DNA from: Streptomyces coeruleorubidus
Lineage (GTDB): Bacteria > Actinomycetota > Actinomycetes > Streptomycetales > Streptomycetaceae
DNA length: 64,000 bases
Direction of reading: 5' to 3'
Assembly (NCBI RefSeq): GCF_008705135.1
Contig: NZ_CP023694.1
Location: forward strand, 2,480,001-2,544,000
The translations under genes and the position numbers were made by a program. The notes under the pieces are model-generated. The model was not told where the DNA came from. It made no database searches and worked only from the letters and a program-made list of their open reading frames with translations. This document shows positions 33,560-49,293 of this stretch, in pieces. Numbering within the stretch: position 1 is the first letter of the stretch; each line of letters begins with the position of its first letter.

Positions 33560-36500
33560 GTGACCGGCTTACTGCTGCTGCGCCTGCGTGCGCATCGGCT
33601 GCTCCTCACGGCCGCCCTGCTCGCCGTCCTGCTGACCACCTCGGTGCTCGCCGCCCTGGCCGCCTTCTCCGGCTCCGTCGGGGACGCGGCGCTGCGCGGC
33701 ACCCTGGGCGGCCGGGCCGCGGCCTCCGCCTCCCTCGTCGTCGAGGCGGACGTGCCCCGGGATCGGCGCGACGCGGCGCGGCGGGCCGTGGAACGCGGGG
33801 CGCGGGAGGCGTTCGGCGGGCTGCCGGTGACCGTGCGGACGCTGGAGCGGTCCGGGCCGTACGCGTTGCCCCGTTCCCTCCAGGACGCCGACGCCCGCGC
33901 CGGAGAGCCCGACCTCACGCACGTCGCCGCCCTCGACCGGTCCCGGATCAGACTGGTCTCGGGCACGCTGCCGGGCCGGGCACCGACGACCCGCACCGCC
34001 GCCGTACCCGTCGCCCTGCCCGAGGCGGCCGCCGACCGGCTGAAGCTGCGGCCCGGGGCGCGCCTCACGCTCACGGACCGGCTGGGCGGCGAGCCCCTCC
34101 GCGTACGGATGACCGGCGTGTACCGGGCGGCCGACAGCTCCGATCCCTACTGGCAGGCGGACGCCCTCGGCGGGCAGGGCGTGCGCACCGTCGCCTTCAC
34201 CACGTACGGGCCGCTGCTGGCCGACGCGTCGGTGCTCGCCTCCGGCCGCACCTCCGGGGACAGCACCGGCTGGGTGGCGACGGCCGACTACCGGACCTTC
34301 ACCACCGACGGCATCGGGGCGCTCCGCGCGGCGGCCGTACGCGCGTCCGGCGCGCTGCGCGAGGACCCGGCACTCGGCGGTGCCGCGGAGGTGCGCACCG
34401 GGCTGCCCGAGGTGCTCGACCGGACCGGGCGGGCCCTGCTGGTGTCCCGGTCCACCCTGATGGTCGTCTCCGTGCAGCTGGTGCTGCTCGCCGGGTACGC
34501 CCTGCTGCTGGTGGCCCGGCTGCTGGACACCGAGCGGGCGGGCGAGAACGAGTTGCTGCGGGCCAGGGGCGGATCGCGCGGCCGGATCGCCGGACTCGCC
34601 GCGCTGGAGGCGCTGCTGCTGGCGGTGCCGGCCGCGATCTGTGCCGCGCTGCTGTCCGGACCGCTGGCCCGGCTGCTGGCCCGGTGGTCCTCGCTCGACG
34701 GGATCGGGCTGCGGCTGGACGCCGTCCCGGCGGGCGGGGTCTGGCTGGTCGCGGGCGGCGTGGCGGCGGCCTGCGCGGTGGCGGTCGTGGCGCCCGCGCT
34801 GGCGGCGACGGCGGGCGCGCCGGTACGGCTGCGGCGCGTCCGGGCCGTCACGGCCGCCGCGCCCGTGCGCGCCGGAGCCGATGTCGGGCTGCTGCTGATC
34901 GCGGGCGTGGCGTACTGGCAGCTCGACCGGCAGACCGAGACGACCGGCGGCGGGGTGCTCAGCCGGGACCGGGCCGGGGAGCTGGGCATCGATCCGCTGC
35001 TGGTCGGGGCGCCCGCGCTGGCGCTGCTGGCGGGCACGGTCCTGACCCTGCGTCTGCTGCCGTTCGCGGCCCGCCTCGCGGAGCGGCGGTCCGCGAGCGG
35101 GCGCGGGCTGCCGGCGGCGCTGGCGGGGTGGCAGTTCAGCCGGCGCCCGCTGCGCGGAGCGGGTCCGGTGCTGCTGCTGGTCATCGCCGTGACGACCGGG
35201 ATGCTGGCGATCGGGCACGGCGCGTCCTGGGACCGGTCGCAGGACGACCAGGCCGACTTCAGGACGGGCGCCTCCCTACGGGTCCTCGACCCCAGGCCGG
35301 GTGGCCCCGGGCAGACCGGCCTCTACGCCGCGCTGCCCGGGGCCCGGGACGCCGCCCCCGCGCACCGCGCCGTCCTGGGCCTGTCCGGCGACCGTGACGC
35401 GACGGTCCTCGCGCTGGACACGTCCCGCGCCGGGGACGGGATGCTGATGCGCGGCGATCTCGCCGACGAGCCCCCGGCGAAGCTGCTGCGGGCACTGGCA
35501 CCGCCCGCGCGGGACGAACACCGGGCGGTGCGGCTTCCCGGCGACACCCGGCGGCTTGCCCTCGACGCGCGGATCACCGACGTGCGGACCCGGACCGGAC
35601 GCTCTCCCTCCGACCGCGCGCCCCTGCTCACGGTGGTCGTCGAGGACCGGTACGGCATCACCTACCGGCTGGGCGCCGGGAAAGTCCCGGTGGACGGCCG
35701 CGTCCACCGGGTCACCCTCGACCTGGACGTGACGGCGACGGGCCGCCGCGCCGCCCCGGCCGGACCGCTGCGGCTGACCGGACTCCAGCTCGACGACGCC
35801 TCTCCCGCCGGCCGCGCCGAACAACACCGGTTCACCGTCGAACGGCTGCTCGCCACCGGTCGCGACGGCTCCGCGCGGACGGTCCCGGTGCCCTCCGGAA
35901 CGCGCTGGCAGGGCGGCCGGACCGTGACGGAGAACGGCGCGGTCATCGCCCGTACGGCCGTGAAGCCCGCCGTGTCGGGGGCCGCGCCGCTGACCGTGCC
36001 GTACGACACCGGCACCGGCGCCGGCGCCGGCGCCGAGGAGAGCTTCAGCGCAGCGCCGGTCTACACCGTCCGCGTCGACACCGCCGGAGCCGAGGCGCCG
36101 CGGAGCCTCTTGGCCGTCGCCACCCGGGACTTCCTGCGGGCGGCGGGGGCCGGGCCCGGCGACACCATCGACGTACCGCTGTCCGGGGAGCAGTTGCGGG
36201 TGCGGATCGTACGGTCCGTCGAGGAGCTGCCGACCACCGCCGCCGGCCTGGACGAAGAGGCCATGGCCGGCGGGGCGCTGCTGCTCGATCTGCGGGCCGT
36301 CGACGCCGTGCTGGCGCGGCGGGGCAGCGCGCCGCTCACCCCCACCGAGTGGTGGGTGAGCGCCGCCCCCGGCAAGACCGCCGAGGTCGCCGCCGCGCTG
36401 CGGGCACGCCCCGACCTCGAACCGCAGCAGGTGCTGGTGCGGGACGAGACCGCGGCCGAGTTGCTGCGGGATCCGCTCGGCGCCGGGCCGCGCTCGGCGC

Positions 36501-36907
36501 TGACGGCGGTGGCCGCGGCCGCCGCGGCCCTCGCCGCCGGGGGTTTCGCGGTGAGCGCCGCCGGTGCGCGGCGGGAACGGTCCGCGGAGTTCGCGGTGCT
36601 GCGCGCCCTGGGCGCGCCCCGCCGGGACCTCGCCCGGCTCGTCGCGACGGAGCAGAGCCTGCTCATCGGCGCCGGCCTGCTCGCCGGGCTCGGTCTCGGC
36701 ACCGTCCTGACCCGGGCCGTCGTCCCGCTGATCGTGCTGACCTCCGATGCCGCACGGCCGGTCCCGGCCGTCCTCGTCGAACTCCCGGTGTCCCAGGTGG
36801 CCCTGCTCCTCGCGGGGGTGGCCGCCCCGCTCCTGCTGATCACCGCCGCGGCGGCGCTGCGCCGGGCCGAGCCGGTGGCCGCGCTCCGCCATCAGGGGGA
36901 GGACTGA
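33560..36907 (+). CDS. Large FtsX-like ABC permease
   Basis: 1115-residue membrane protein with two FtsX-type permease modules: an N-terminal anchor helix (LLTAALLAVLLTTSVLAALAAF), a large outside domain, a cluster of helices from about residue 300 to 560, a second outside domain of ~350 residues and a final three-helix FtsX bundle (SALTAVAAAAAALAAGGF...FAVLRALGAPRRDLARLVATEQ). This is the MacB-like mechanotransmission architecture, which moves or senses envelope substrates and need not transport through the membrane. The start is GTG at 33560. The second permease starts 1 bp after its stop. Confidence 0.85.
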   Translation: MTGLLLLRLRAHRLLLTAALLAVLLTTSVLAALAAFSGSVGDAALRGTLGGRAAASASLVVEADVPRDRRDAARRAVERGAREAFGGLPVTVRTLERSGPYALPRSLQDADARAGEPDLTHVAALDRSRIRLVSGTLPGRAPTTRTAAVPVALPEAAADRLKLRPGARLTLTDRLGGEPLRVRMTGVYRAADSSDPYWQADALGGQGVRTVAFTTYGPLLADASVLASGRTSGDSTGWVATADYRTFTTDGIGALRAAAVRASGALREDPALGGAAEVRTGLPEVLDRTGRALLVSRSTLMVVSVQLVLLAGYALLLVARLLDTERAGENELLRARGGSRGRIAGLAALEALLLAVPAAICAALLSGPLARLLARWSSLDGIGLRLDAVPAGGVWLVAGGVAAACAVAVVAPALAATAGAPVRLRRVRAVTAAAPVRAGADVGLLLIAGVAYWQLDRQTETTGGGVLSRDRAGELGIDPLLVGAPALALLAGTVLTLRLLPFAARLAERRSASGRGLPAALAGWQFSRRPLRGAGPVLLLVIAVTTGMLAIGHGASWDRSQDDQADFRTGASLRVLDPRPGGPGQTGLYAALPGARDAAPAHRAVLGLSGDRDATVLALDTSRAGDGMLMRGDLADEPPAKLLRALAPPARDEHRAVRLPGDTRRLALDARITDVRTRTGRSPSDRAPLLTVVVEDRYGITYRLGAGKVPVDGRVHRVTLDLDVTATGRRAAPAGPLRLTGLQLDDASPAGRAEQHRFTVERLLATGRDGSARTVPVPSGTRWQGGRTVTENGAVIARTAVKPAVSGAAPLTVPYDTGTGAGAGAEESFSAAPVYTVRVDTAGAEAPRSLLAVATRDFLRAAGAGPGDTIDVPLSGEQLRVRIVRSVEELPTTAAGLDEEAMAGGALLLDLRAVDAVLARRGSAPLTPTEWWVSAAPGKTAEVAAALRARPDLEPQQVLVRDETAAELLRDPLGAGPRSALTAVAAAAAALAAGGFAVSAAGARRERSAEFAVLRALGAPRRDLARLVATEQSLLIGAGLLAGLGLGTVLTRAVVPLIVLTSDAARPVPAVLVELPVSQVALLLAGVAAPLLLITAAAALRRAEPVAALRHQGED

Positions 36908-36908
36908 G

Positions 36909-39640
36909 ATGCCGCCGAACGCACAGGGCGCGCCCTGGGTGCGGACCCGGCTGCGGACCGCGCCCGTGTCCGCCGTCGTCTTCGGTGTGCTGGTGCTGGT
37001 CACGGCGTTCCTCGCGGCCGTCCTGCCCCGGGCCGTCGAGGCGTACGAGACGGACGGGCTGCGCAAGGCCCTCGCCACCGCCTCCCCCGAGTCCACCGTG
37101 CTGGAGCTGAAGGCTCCGCAGCCCGGTCTCGAACGGCCCGACGCTGCCCGGGCGGACGTGGTGCGGCCGGAGGCGCTCGCGGCGGTCGACGGCCGGGCGC
37201 GGGCGCTGCTGCCGGCGCCGCTGCGGGCGGACCGGGCCGAGTCGGCCTACGGGGTGCGGACCGGGAAGAGCCTGGAGGCACTGGACGCTTCGCTGCCCCG
37301 GCCCAATGGACTGCCGCCCAGGTTCACGCTGCTCGCGCAGTCGGGAGCGGCCGGCCACGCCACCGTGCGGGAGGGGCGGCTGCCCACCGCCCGCACGCCG
37401 GTGACCGTGCGCACCAGGGTGGTGGAGGGCGCCGTGACCACCGAGACCGCCCGCGCGCTGCGTCTGCGGGCCGGCTCCACGCTCACCCTGGCCGGTTTCC
37501 TGGACGGACCGCTGACCGTACGGATCACCGGCGTCCTGGAACCCCGGCATCCGCAGCGGAGTTACTGGTCTGCGGAACCGGTCCTGCGCACACCGGGCCT
37601 GGCCTCCACCAGTGTCCGCCCACCGCGGTACTACTGGGAGGCGGGCGTCCTGCTGGCTCCCGGGGCCGCACCCGCGCTGCTCGGCGGTCAGGGCGAGCCG
37701 GAGCGGTACTGGCGGTTCGCGCCCGCGACCGGGCGGCTCACCGGGGCGGACGCCTCGGCGCTCGTCGACGCGGTCGCGTCCCTGGAAGACGGCCCCGCGC
37801 TGGTGCGGATGCGCGGGGCCGCCGGTCCGACGGCGCGGCTGTCCACCGGCCTGGAGCAGGTCGTCGGCTCCCACGCCCAGACCCGTGACGCGATCACGCC
37901 CGTGGTCGCCGTCGCGGCCTTCGGGATCGCCGCGATCGCCGTCGTCGTGCTGGTCATGAGCGCTGGTGTGGCAGCCGCCCGCCGTGCCGCCGAACTCGCC
38001 CTGCTGCGGGCCCGGGGCGGCTCCCTGGGAGGCATCGCCGGGCGGCTGCTGGCCGAGACCGCGGTGCCGGCGGTGCCCGCGGCGGTCTGCGGTCTGCTGC
38101 TCGCGGTGCTCGTCGTGGAGGAGGCCCGGCCGCTGCCCGCCGTGTTCGGGGCGGGCGCCGTGGCGCTGCTGGCGTGTGCCGCGTTGCCGGTGCGCGCGGT
38201 CGTGGCGCATCGCAGGCCGCGGGCGCACCAGGAGCGCGACGACCTCGCCGAGGCCAGGCCCGGCGGCCGCCGCACGGTCGCCGAACTGACCCTGCTGGTG
38301 CTGGCCGTGGGCTCGGTGGTGACGCTGCGCCGACGGGGTACGGACGGGGCGGGCGATCTGCTGGTGAGCGCCGCCCCGGTGCTCGTCGGGCTGGTCGCCG
38401 CGCTGGTCCTCGTACGGCTGTACCCGCTACCCCTGCGGTGGGCCGCCGGCCCGGCCGGGCGGCTGCGCGGCGTGGTCGGGTTCCTGTCGCTGGCCCGCGC
38501 GGGCCGCTCACCGGCGGCGGTCGCCACGCTGCCGCTCCTCGCCCTGCTGACGGCTCTGACGACGGCCGCGTTCGGGGGGTCCGTGCTGGCGGGCGTGGCG
38601 GACGCCCGGGACCGGGCCGCGCTGCTGGAGACGGGCGCGGACGCGCGGATCGAATCGACCGACGGGAAACCGCTCCCGGCGGCGCTGGCGCGGACGGTAA
38701 AGGAGGTGTCGGGCGTACGGCAGGTCACGGCCGTGGGGTTCCAGTTCGCCACGGAGCGCGACTCCGACGAGTCGCGGTCGGTGACCGTGGTCGGCGTCGA
38801 GCCGGAGACCTACGCGGAACTGGCCCGGCAGATGGATCTCGGAGGGTTCCCTGCCGACCGGCTGGGAGCCGGGGGCGGGGTGCTGGACGCCGTCGCCTCC
38901 CCCGAGGTCGCCGAGCGGCTCGGGCGGGCGCCGCGCCGGATCGTGACGGACGGCGGAGCGGTCACGGTGCGGATCACCGCCGTGCGCCCCCGCACCCCGG
39001 CCGTCCCCGAGGACGACTTCCTGCTGGTCGACGCGGCGGGTCTGAAGGGCTCCGGCGGCCCCACCACCCTGCTGGCCTCGGGTGCCGGGCTCGACGCGAA
39101 GGCGCTGCGGGCGGCCGTGCGCGGCGCCGGTTCGAACCTCTCCGTGACACCGCGCGGCGAGGTACGTGCGGCGCTGTCCGACTCGCCGTTGCAGGCGGGC
39201 GCCGAACGGATCTACGTCTGGGCCGTCGTCGCGGGTGCGGGCTACGCCGTGCTCGCCCTGGTGCTCGGCCTGCTGCGGTCCGCGCCGGAACGGGCCGCGC
39301 TGCTGGCCCGGCTGCGCACCCTGGGCCTGACGACCCGCCAGGGGCGCCACCTGCTCGGCCTGGAGGCGCTGCCCCTGGCGCTGCTCGCGGCCGGCGGTGG
39401 CCTGGCCGTCGGCTGGGCCACGGTACGGCTGCTCGCCCCCGGCGTCGACCTGGACCGGCTCGCTCTGGCCGGCGCGTCGGGCGGCACGGCGCCGCAGGGT
39501 GCCGCGCTGCGGGCCGACCTGTGGTCACTGGCCCTGCCCGCCGCGGGCGCGGTGCTGCTGACCGGGGCGGTGGCCGTCGCGCAGGCCTGGTGGGCGGGGC
39601 GCCGGACACCGATCACTCACCTCAGGCGAGGAGACATGCG

Positions 39641-39644
<4 letters not shown>
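36909..39644 (+). CDS. FtsX-like ABC permease, second of the pair
   Basis: 911-residue permease of the same design as its upstream neighbour: an N-terminal helix (VSAVVFGVLVLVTAFLAAVLP), an outside domain, helices around residues 325-560, a second outside domain and the C-terminal FtsX bundle ending with PITHLRRGDMR. It starts 1 bp after the first permease and its stop overlaps the ATG of the ATPase gene, so all three are co-translated. The two permeases probably form a heterodimer. Confidence 0.85.
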
Positions 39645-40615
<971 letters not shown>

Positions 40616-40690
40616 GAACGCCCGGGCGGCCACGAACCCCTTCGGGAACTCGCCCACCAGCCGGTCGTACAGTTCGGCGTCCGTCGATGC
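40616..40690 (-). pseudogene. 3' remnant of a TerF-like VWA gene
   Basis: On the minus strand 40690-40616 reads DAELYDRLVGEFPKGFVAARA, matching the C-terminus of the VWA protein at 31943-32677 (GELYDRLVGEFPKWLVAARA). At DNA level 40641-40672 is identical to 31998-32029 over 32 bases, with clear similarity on both sides. No VWA core or start is found upstream of it, so only the 3' tip of a second copy remains. The rest of the 40616-40867 gap has no other recognisable gene. Confidence 0.75.
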
Positions 40691-40867
40691 CGAGCGTATG
40701 CGCCCGGCGACCCGCCGATGGACGCGCGCGCACGCTGGCGTACGCTTACGCGCCCCTGGACCGGCGCCGCGCGCCGGTGCGGGCGGGGAGAGTGCGCCGG
40801 GCCGCTGGTGCTCCAGGCGGCCGGGACCGCGGGGTAAGTCACGGAGCTGACAGGCAGGGTGATCCCA

Positions 40868-41767
40868 GTGAAGCGTGCCGGTGTGGCGTTCTTCGTCGCC
40901 GTTCCCGTGGCCGCCACGGCGTTGGCCTACTTCCTCGCACCCGCGGACTCCGCCGAGCCCATGGCGAAGCCCTCCGTGTCCGCCGCCCAGGCGGCCCGGG
41001 AAGAGGCCAAGGACCGGGCCGAGGAGGAGCGGGCGGAGGACGACAAGGTGATCGCCGGGCTGCCCGCGGGCCTGGCCGCCCCGGCGAAGAAGGAACTGGC
41101 GCAGCGGATCGTGGCGAGCGCCCACCAGTCGACGCTGGACTGGCGCGCCCTCTACGGCTCCATCGAGGACCTGGAGGACGGGCGGGGCTACACCGCCGGG
41201 ATCGCCGGCTTCTGCACCGGCACCCACGATCTGCTCGCCCTCGTCGAGCGCTACACCGAAGCCCACCCGGACAACGGCCTGGCCCGCTACCTGCCGGCCC
41301 TGCGCACGGTCGACGGCACGGACTCCCACGAGGGCCTGGACCCCGGCTTCACCGCGGCCTGGAAGGCGGAGGCGAAGCTGCCGGCCTTCCGCAGGGCCCA
41401 GGACGAGCACCGTGACCGTTTCTCCTTCGACCCTGCTGTCCGCCTCGCCAAGCTGGACGGCCTGGGCACGCTCGGCCAGTTCGTCTACTACGACGCTCTG
41501 ATCTTCCACGGCCCCGACGCCGGCCCCGAGGGCTTCTACGGCCTGCGCGAACGCGCGCTGCGCGTGGCGGACACACCGGCCGAGGGCGGCGGTGAGAAGG
41601 CGTACCTGGACGCCTTCCTCGACATCCGCCGCACCGCCATGGCCACCGAGCACACGGACACGAGCCGTATCGACACCGCCCAGCGCCGTTTCCTGAACGA
41701 GGGCAACCTGCGTCTCGAGACGCCGCTGGCGTGGGCCGTCTACGGGGACACGTACAAGGTGCCGTGA
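40868..41767 (+). CDS. Secreted GH46-type (chitosanase-family) protein with altered catalytic site
   Basis: 299-residue protein with a signal or anchor segment (VKRAGVAFFVAVPVAATALAYFLAPADSAEP), a charged helical linker, and a GH46 chitosanase domain from residue ~65: YGSIEDLEDGRGYTAGIAGFCTGTHDLL, ARYLPALRTVDGT, LGQFVYYDALIFHGP and DTAQRRFLNEGNL. The general-base Asp corresponds to D104 in DLEDGRG. The position of the general-acid Glu (Glu22 of the Streptomyces N174 enzyme, in SSAENSSLDW) is His86 here (ASAHQSTLDW), so normal chitosan hydrolysis is doubtful. GTG at 40868 was chosen because it gives a normal signal start; a GTG 9 bp upstream is possible. It converges on gltD. Confidence 0.85.
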   Translation: MKRAGVAFFVAVPVAATALAYFLAPADSAEPMAKPSVSAAQAAREEAKDRAEEERAEDDKVIAGLPAGLAAPAKKELAQRIVASAHQSTLDWRALYGSIEDLEDGRGYTAGIAGFCTGTHDLLALVERYTEAHPDNGLARYLPALRTVDGTDSHEGLDPGFTAAWKAEAKLPAFRRAQDEHRDRFSFDPAVRLAKLDGLGTLGQFVYYDALIFHGPDAGPEGFYGLRERALRVADTPAEGGGEKAYLDAFLDIRRTAMATEHTDTSRIDTAQRRFLNEGNLRLETPLAWAVYGDTYKVP

Positions 41768-41807
41768 CCCTGGCCCGTACAGGGTGCCGTGGCCGGCCGG
41801 GGAAGGC

Positions 41808-41881
41808 GACAGCGCCTGCCCGGTCGTCCGGTCGGGGACTGTTGGGCGGGCGCTGTCAGTGTTCCGCACGCCTTTGTGCGG
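41808..41881. terminator. Two successive hairpins between the GH46 gene and gltD
   Basis: A 14-bp stem with one G-T wobble (41808-41821 with 41844-41857, 22-nt loop) is followed by a 6-bp hairpin CCGCAC/GTGCGG (41864-41869 with 41876-41881). Both lie between convergent genes and probably stop transcription from either side; there is no T-run. Confidence 0.65.
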
Positions 41882-41900
41882 GACGTCTTGTGCGGTGCGG

Positions 41901-43356
41901 TCAGACCATCAGCGCGCGGTCCGTGGGGCGGATCGGCGCCGGCAGTTCGCTCGCGCCCGTGAGGGCACGGTCCACCCCGCGCGCCGCCGAGCGGCCCTCC
42001 GCGATCGCCCACACGATGAGCGACTGGCCGCGGCCCGCGTCACCGGCGACGAACACACCGGGCACGTTGGTCTGGTAGTCGTCGTCGCGGGCGATGTTGC
42101 CGCGCTCGTCGAGCTCCAGGCCGAACTGCTCGACCAGGCCGTTCTCCCGGTCGGTGCCGGTGAAGCCCATGGCGAGGGTGACCAGCTGAGCGGGGATCTT
42201 GCGCTCCGTGCCCGGCTTCGGGGTCAGCCGGCCGTCGATGAACTCCACCTCGGTGAGGTGCAGCCACTGGACGTTGCCGTCCTCGTCGCCCTCGAAGTGC
42301 GTCGTCGACACCGAGTAGACCCGCTCGCCGCCCTCCTCGTGGGCCGAGGTGACCTTGTAGAGCATCGGGAAGGTCGGCCAGGGCTGGTTGACCGGGTGCC
42401 GGTCGTCGTTCGGGCGGGGCATGATCTCCAGCTGCGTGACGGAGGCCGCGCCCTGGCGGTGGGCCGTACCGACGCAGTCCGCGCCGGTGTCGCCGCCGCC
42501 GATGACCACGACGTGCTTGCCCTCGGCCGAGATGGGGGGCGCCACGAAGTCGCCTTCCTGCACCTTGTTGGCCAGCGGCAGGTACTCCATGGCCTGGTAG
42601 ATGCCCTTGAGCTCGCGGCCCGGCACCGACAGGTCACGGGCCGTGGTCGCGCCGACGGCCAGGACGATGGCGTCGTACCGCTTCTTCAGGTCCGTCGCCT
42701 TCAGGTCGCGGCCGATCTCGATGCCCGTGCGGAAGCGGGTGCCCTCCGCGCGCATCTGCTCGATACGGCGGTTGATGTGCCGCTTCTCCATCTTGAACTC
42801 GGGGATGCCGTACCGGAGGAGGCCTCCGATGCGGTCCGCGCGCTCGTAGACGGCGACCGTGTGACCGGCCCGGGTCAGCTGCTGGGCGGCGGCCAGGCCG
42901 GCCGGGCCCGAGCCGACGACCGCGACGGTCTTGCCGGACAGGCGCTCCGGGATCTGCGGGGCGACGTCCCCGGTCTCCCACGCCTTGTCGATGATCGAGA
43001 CCTCGACGTTCTTGATGGTGACCGGCGGCTGGTTGATGCCGAGCACACACGCCGACTCACACGGAGCGGGGCACAGACGGCCCGTGAACTCCGGGAAGTT
43101 GTTCGTCGCGTGCAGGCGCTCCGAGGCGGCGGCCCAGTCCTCGCGGTAGGCGTAGTCGTTCCACTCGGGGATCAGGTTCCCCAGCGGGCAGCCGTTGTGG
43201 CAGAACGGGATGCCGCAGTCCATGCACCGGCTGGCCTGCTTGCTGATGATGGGCAGCAGGGAGCCGGGGACGTAGACCTCGTTCCAGTCCCTGACGCGCT
43301 CCTCGACGGGGCGGGACTTGGCGACCTCGCGCCCGTGGTTCAGGAAGCCCTTCGGG

Positions 43357-43364
<8 letters not shown>
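41901..43364 (-). CDS. gltD: Glutamate synthase [NADPH] small subunit
   Basis: 487-residue small subunit of GOGAT. The N-terminal [4Fe-4S] region has [17 protein letters not shown] and CPAPCESAC. Then come the FAD site [15 protein letters not shown] and the NADPH site [15 protein letters not shown], and the C-terminal FAD segment is [14 protein letters not shown]. It feeds electrons from NADPH to GltB, which makes two glutamates from glutamine and 2-oxoglutarate. Its ATG overlaps the gltB stop by 8 bp, so the two subunits are coupled. Confidence 0.97.
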
Positions 43365-47952
<4,588 letters not shown>

Positions 47953-48025
47953 CGGCTCTCCCGTCGTCGTCATGTGGCATATGCAAAGTGCCGAGGGACG
48001 ACGTTGGCCCTCGCGTGATCGCAAA

Positions 48026-48041
48026 ATTTCGTGCAGGTTAC
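48026..48041 (-). promoter_or_regulatory. Candidate GlnR box upstream of gltB
   Basis: On the minus strand the 16 bases read GTAAC-CTGCAC-GAAAT, fitting the GlnR pattern gTnAC-n6-GaAAc except for the final base. The site is in the relatively AT-rich part of the leader, 74 bp before the gltB start, which is a typical distance. GlnR is the nitrogen-assimilation regulator of Streptomyces, so control of GOGAT is sensible. Confidence 0.5.
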
Positions 48042-48334
48042 ATGATGGAGCGGTTCTCGGGAACCGGGATAATCCGTTCCAACATGCGGACACCGGCGGC
48101 TGGCGGCGGGGGTACCGCACCGACGGTGGAAGCTATGGGGGGCCAGCACGGAACGACCGGGTGAGATCGATGCCCGTCGGGCCCGGGGGCGGGACGGGCG
48201 TCTTCACCCACCTCGCTGATCGCGCCCACGGGCCTCATTGCCCGCAGCGCTTACGGCTCATGCCCGGTGATTGCGCGTTCGAAACCAGCAAGTAACGGCT
48301 ACTTATACGGCCCAACGCATAGGTCCGAGCCGAA
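48042..48334. other. Gene-free stretch between gltB promoter region and the VIT1 gene
   Basis: No gene is supported here. A small hairpin CGGTTC-TCGG-GAACCG lies at 48051-48066. A longer one, GATGCCCGTC/GACGGGCGTC (48169-48178 with 48193-48202, one mismatch), could end the minus-strand VIT1 transcript. The last ~60 bp before 48335 are AT-richer but show no clear signal. Confidence 0.5.
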
Positions 48335-49066
48335 CTATCCTACGGCCGTCCCGAACAAGGTGCCCAGGGCGTACGTCACACCGGCCGCCGCACCTCCCAG
48401 GAAGAGCTGCCGCAGGCCGCTGTACCACCAGGTGCGTGCCGTCACCCTGGCCACCACCGCGCCGCACAGGAAGAGCCCGAGCAGCGCCAGCAGCACGGCC
48501 GGCAGGAGGCTGCTCGCACCCAGCAGATACGGCAGGACGGGGATCAGCGCACCCAGCGCGAAGGAGCCGAAGCTCGACACCGCGGCCACGGTGGGCGAGG
48601 GCAGATCGCCGGGGTCGATGCCCAGCTCCTCGCGGGCGTGGATCTCCAGCGCCTGCTCGGGGTCCTTCGACAGCTGCCGGGCGACCTCACTGGCCAGCCG
48701 CGGCTCGACCCCTCTCGCCCGGTAGAGCGCGGCGAGCTCGGCCTCCTCGTCCTGCGGGTGCTTGCGCAGCTCGCGCCGCTCCACGTCCAGCTCGGCCTCG
48801 ACGAGCTCGCGCTGGGACGCGACGGAGGTGTACTCACCGGCGGCCATGGAGAAGGCACCGGCGGCCAGGCCCGCGAGTCCGCTCAGGACGACGGTGTGCT
48901 GGCTGACCGAGCCGCCCGCGACACCGGTCATCAGGGCCAGGTTGGAGACGAGGCCGTCCATCGCACCGAACACCGCGGGACGCAGCCAGCCGCCGTTCAC
49001 GTCCCGGTGGGTGTGGTTGTCCCGGTGCGCCTCGTGCAGCGCCGCCTCGGTCTCGATGATGGCCAT
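48335..49066 (-). CDS. VIT1/CCC1-family Fe2+/Mn2+ transporter
   Basis: 243-residue membrane protein with five helices: GWLRPAVFGAMDGLVSNLALMTGV, VVLSGLAGLAAGAFSMAAGEYTS, then a hydrophilic Glu-rich metal-binding domain between helices 2 and 3 (EYTSVASQRELVEAELDVERRELRKHP, EEAELAALY), SSFGSFALGALIPVLPYLL, and two more. The VIT1 family exports cytosolic Fe2+ or Mn2+ from the cytoplasm. ATG at 49066 has GAGGATCGGGG upstream. An iron-box-like sequence lies about 100 bp upstream. Confidence 0.88.
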   Translation of the reverse strand: MAIIETEAALHEAHRDNHTHRDVNGGWLRPAVFGAMDGLVSNLALMTGVAGGSVSQHTVVLSGLAGLAAGAFSMAAGEYTSVASQRELVEAELDVERRELRKHPQDEEAELAALYRARGVEPRLASEVARQLSKDPEQALEIHAREELGIDPGDLPSPTVAAVSSFGSFALGALIPVLPYLLGASSLLPAVLLALLGLFLCGAVVARVTARTWWYSGLRQLFLGGAAAGVTYALGTLFGTAVG

Positions 49067-49166
49067 GAAAAATCCCCGATCCTCTCGCCGAACAAGCCAC
49101 TTTGGACAAGTTCCAGATTTTTACAGCAACCAAAGTACGCCGTGAATTCCAGCGCCGCCAGCAAGG

Positions 49167-49185
49167 AAAGGCTGGGCTAACCTGC
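49167..49185 (-). promoter_or_regulatory. Weak iron-box-like sequence upstream of the VIT1 gene
   Basis: On the minus strand GCAGGTTAGCCCAGCCTTT shares the AGGTTAG-C block and the CCT with the DmdR1/IdeR iron box TTAGGTTAGGCTCACCTAA, about 12 of 19 positions. The palindromic right half is poor. The position would suit iron control of the transporter but the match is marginal. Confidence 0.25.
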
Positions 49186-49293
49186 GGTTTTACCGTTCAG
49201 CGCTCACTTGATGACGATCTTGCACAGATGTCGACCGGGTGATGCTGTGGCCGCTGAGGCTCGGGGCGGTCGCCGGAGTGGGACACATCCCGT

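Noticed and set aside
36000..36040. GGCGCCGGCGCCGGCGCC run inside the first permease as a structural repeat
   Set aside because: It encodes a short Ala/Gly linker (TGAGAGAEE) in frame and is ordinary low-complexity coding sequence.
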